Source: CAZILN01 sp964540005
GTDB lineage: Bacteria; Bacteroidota; Bacteroidia; Bacteroidales; SM23-62
Length of the DNA stretch: 15,589 bases
Direction: 5' to 3'
NCBI GenBank assembly: GCA_964540005.1
Contig: CAZILN010000090.1
Span: 1 to 15,589, forward strand
The translations under genes were made by a program, and so were the position numbers. The notes beneath the pieces are model-generated. The model ran no database searches. It saw nothing but the letters and a program-made list of their open reading frames with translations, and was not told where the DNA came from. Below are positions 15,082-15,589 of this stretch, in pieces. The first letter of the stretch is position 1. Each line of letters opens with the position of its first letter.

Positions 15082-15589
15082 TCATACTCGGATCCCAATA
15101 ATTACCATATCATCAATTTGTTCGTAATTCCCCATCCATTCATTCATTACCTTTCCAATGGTGTTGTGCTGTTCTGTCATCGATATGTCTGATACAGAGA
15201 GAAGAAGTTCCTGCAACCTTTTTTTCAGGAATTTCTTCCCATTTGGACCACCAAACTGGTCTGCATAACCATCAGAGAATATATATATGGAATCTCCCTT
15301 CTTCAATGGAATGATATGGTTTGAAAATGGAATCATAGAATCATGATGACCTACCGGCATTCTATCTCCATTGGTTGAAAATAATTCTTTATTTCTGATC
15401 AGGTACAAAGGATTATTGGCACCGGCAAATTGGAGCTGGTTCTTTTCTAAATCAATGATGCACAGGGCCATATCCATACCTTCCTTCCTCTCCTCCAGCT
15501 TACCTTCCTGTCTCAGAGCATCTACTATATGTTCTCTCAGGCTGTTTAGTATGGCTGATGCGGTTAATTTATTCTGGTCCATAGTATGA
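15082..15589 (-). CDS. SpoIIE-type (PP2C-like) serine phosphatase, C-terminal part, cut by the window edge
   Basis: The frame stays open to base 15589, so the N-terminus lies outside; the ATG at 15580-15582 is internal. The 169 visible residues hold the second half of a SpoIIE catalytic domain: ILNSLREHIVDALRQ, ALCIIDLEKNQLQFAGANNP, IPLKKGDSIYIFSDGYADQF (with the metal-binding SDG) and the closing IDDMVIIGIRV. Such domains dephosphorylate anti-sigma-factor antagonists or act downstream of sensor domains. In Bacteroidota they often end long proteins with TPR or seven-transmembrane sensor parts, which cannot be checked here. It converges on the UroD-like gene and is probably unrelated to the methyl cluster. 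Confidence 0.9.
   Translation of the reverse strand, partial: HTMDQNKLTASAILNSLREHIVDALRQEGKLEERKEGMDMALCIIDLEKNQLQFAGANNPLYLIRNKELFSTNGDRMPVGHHDSMIPFSNHIIPLKKGDSIYIFSDGYADQFGGPNGKKFLKKRLQELLLSVSDISMTEQHNTIGKVMNEWMGNYEQIDDMVIIGIRV

Overview
The window looks like chromosomal DNA of an anaerobic, polysaccharide-degrading member of the Bacteroidota. The main clues are a secreted esterase carrying three BACON domains, a GH3 enzyme next to a sugar porter, weak or absent Shine-Dalgarno sites, AT-rich intergenic DNA and a SpoIIE-type phosphatase of the kind common in that phylum. This placement is inference; there is no rRNA or marker gene. I saw no tRNA, rRNA, insertion sequence or CRISPR array.

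Layout. (1) 1-4617, plus strand: a 5'-truncated GH3 glycosidase, a sugar-porter MFS permease and a short secreted neutral-ceramidase-like protein. (2) 4629-8863, minus strand, read from right to left: a GntR-type regulator with a LacI-like sensor domain, an MtaB-type methanol:corrinoid methyltransferase with its zinc ligands intact, an MtaC-type corrinoid protein, and a stand-alone GMP-synthase-like ATP-pyrophosphatase with no glutaminase domain. (3) 9011-14960, plus strand, divergent from (2): an Acr3 arsenite-type permease, a secreted CE15 glucuronoyl-esterase-like protein with three BACON domains, an organophosphate-antiporter-type MFS permease and a UroD/MtaA-like methyltransferase. (4) 14998-15054: a 5' stub of a GntP-type gluconate permease. 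(5) 15082 to the right edge, minus strand: the C-terminal part of a SpoIIE-type phosphatase.

How the genes may work together. Arms 2 and 3 diverge from a 147-bp region holding an inverted repeat and an ACATC tandem array. With the regulator as first gene of the left arm, this looks like one regulon. MtaB and MtaC would take a methyl group from methanol, or another methyl donor, onto corrinoid, and the UroD/MtaA-like protein is a candidate for the next transfer. CE15 enzymes cleave esters of (4-O-methyl)glucuronic acid, so a periplasmic or surface esterase could supply a methyl donor or a methylated sugar acid from plant or algal polysaccharide. The GMP-synthase-like protein and Acr3 do not fit a standard methanol pathway and are the most open parts. 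No corrinoid reductive activase (RamA/RACE-like) and no recognisable cobalamin riboswitch is present in the window.
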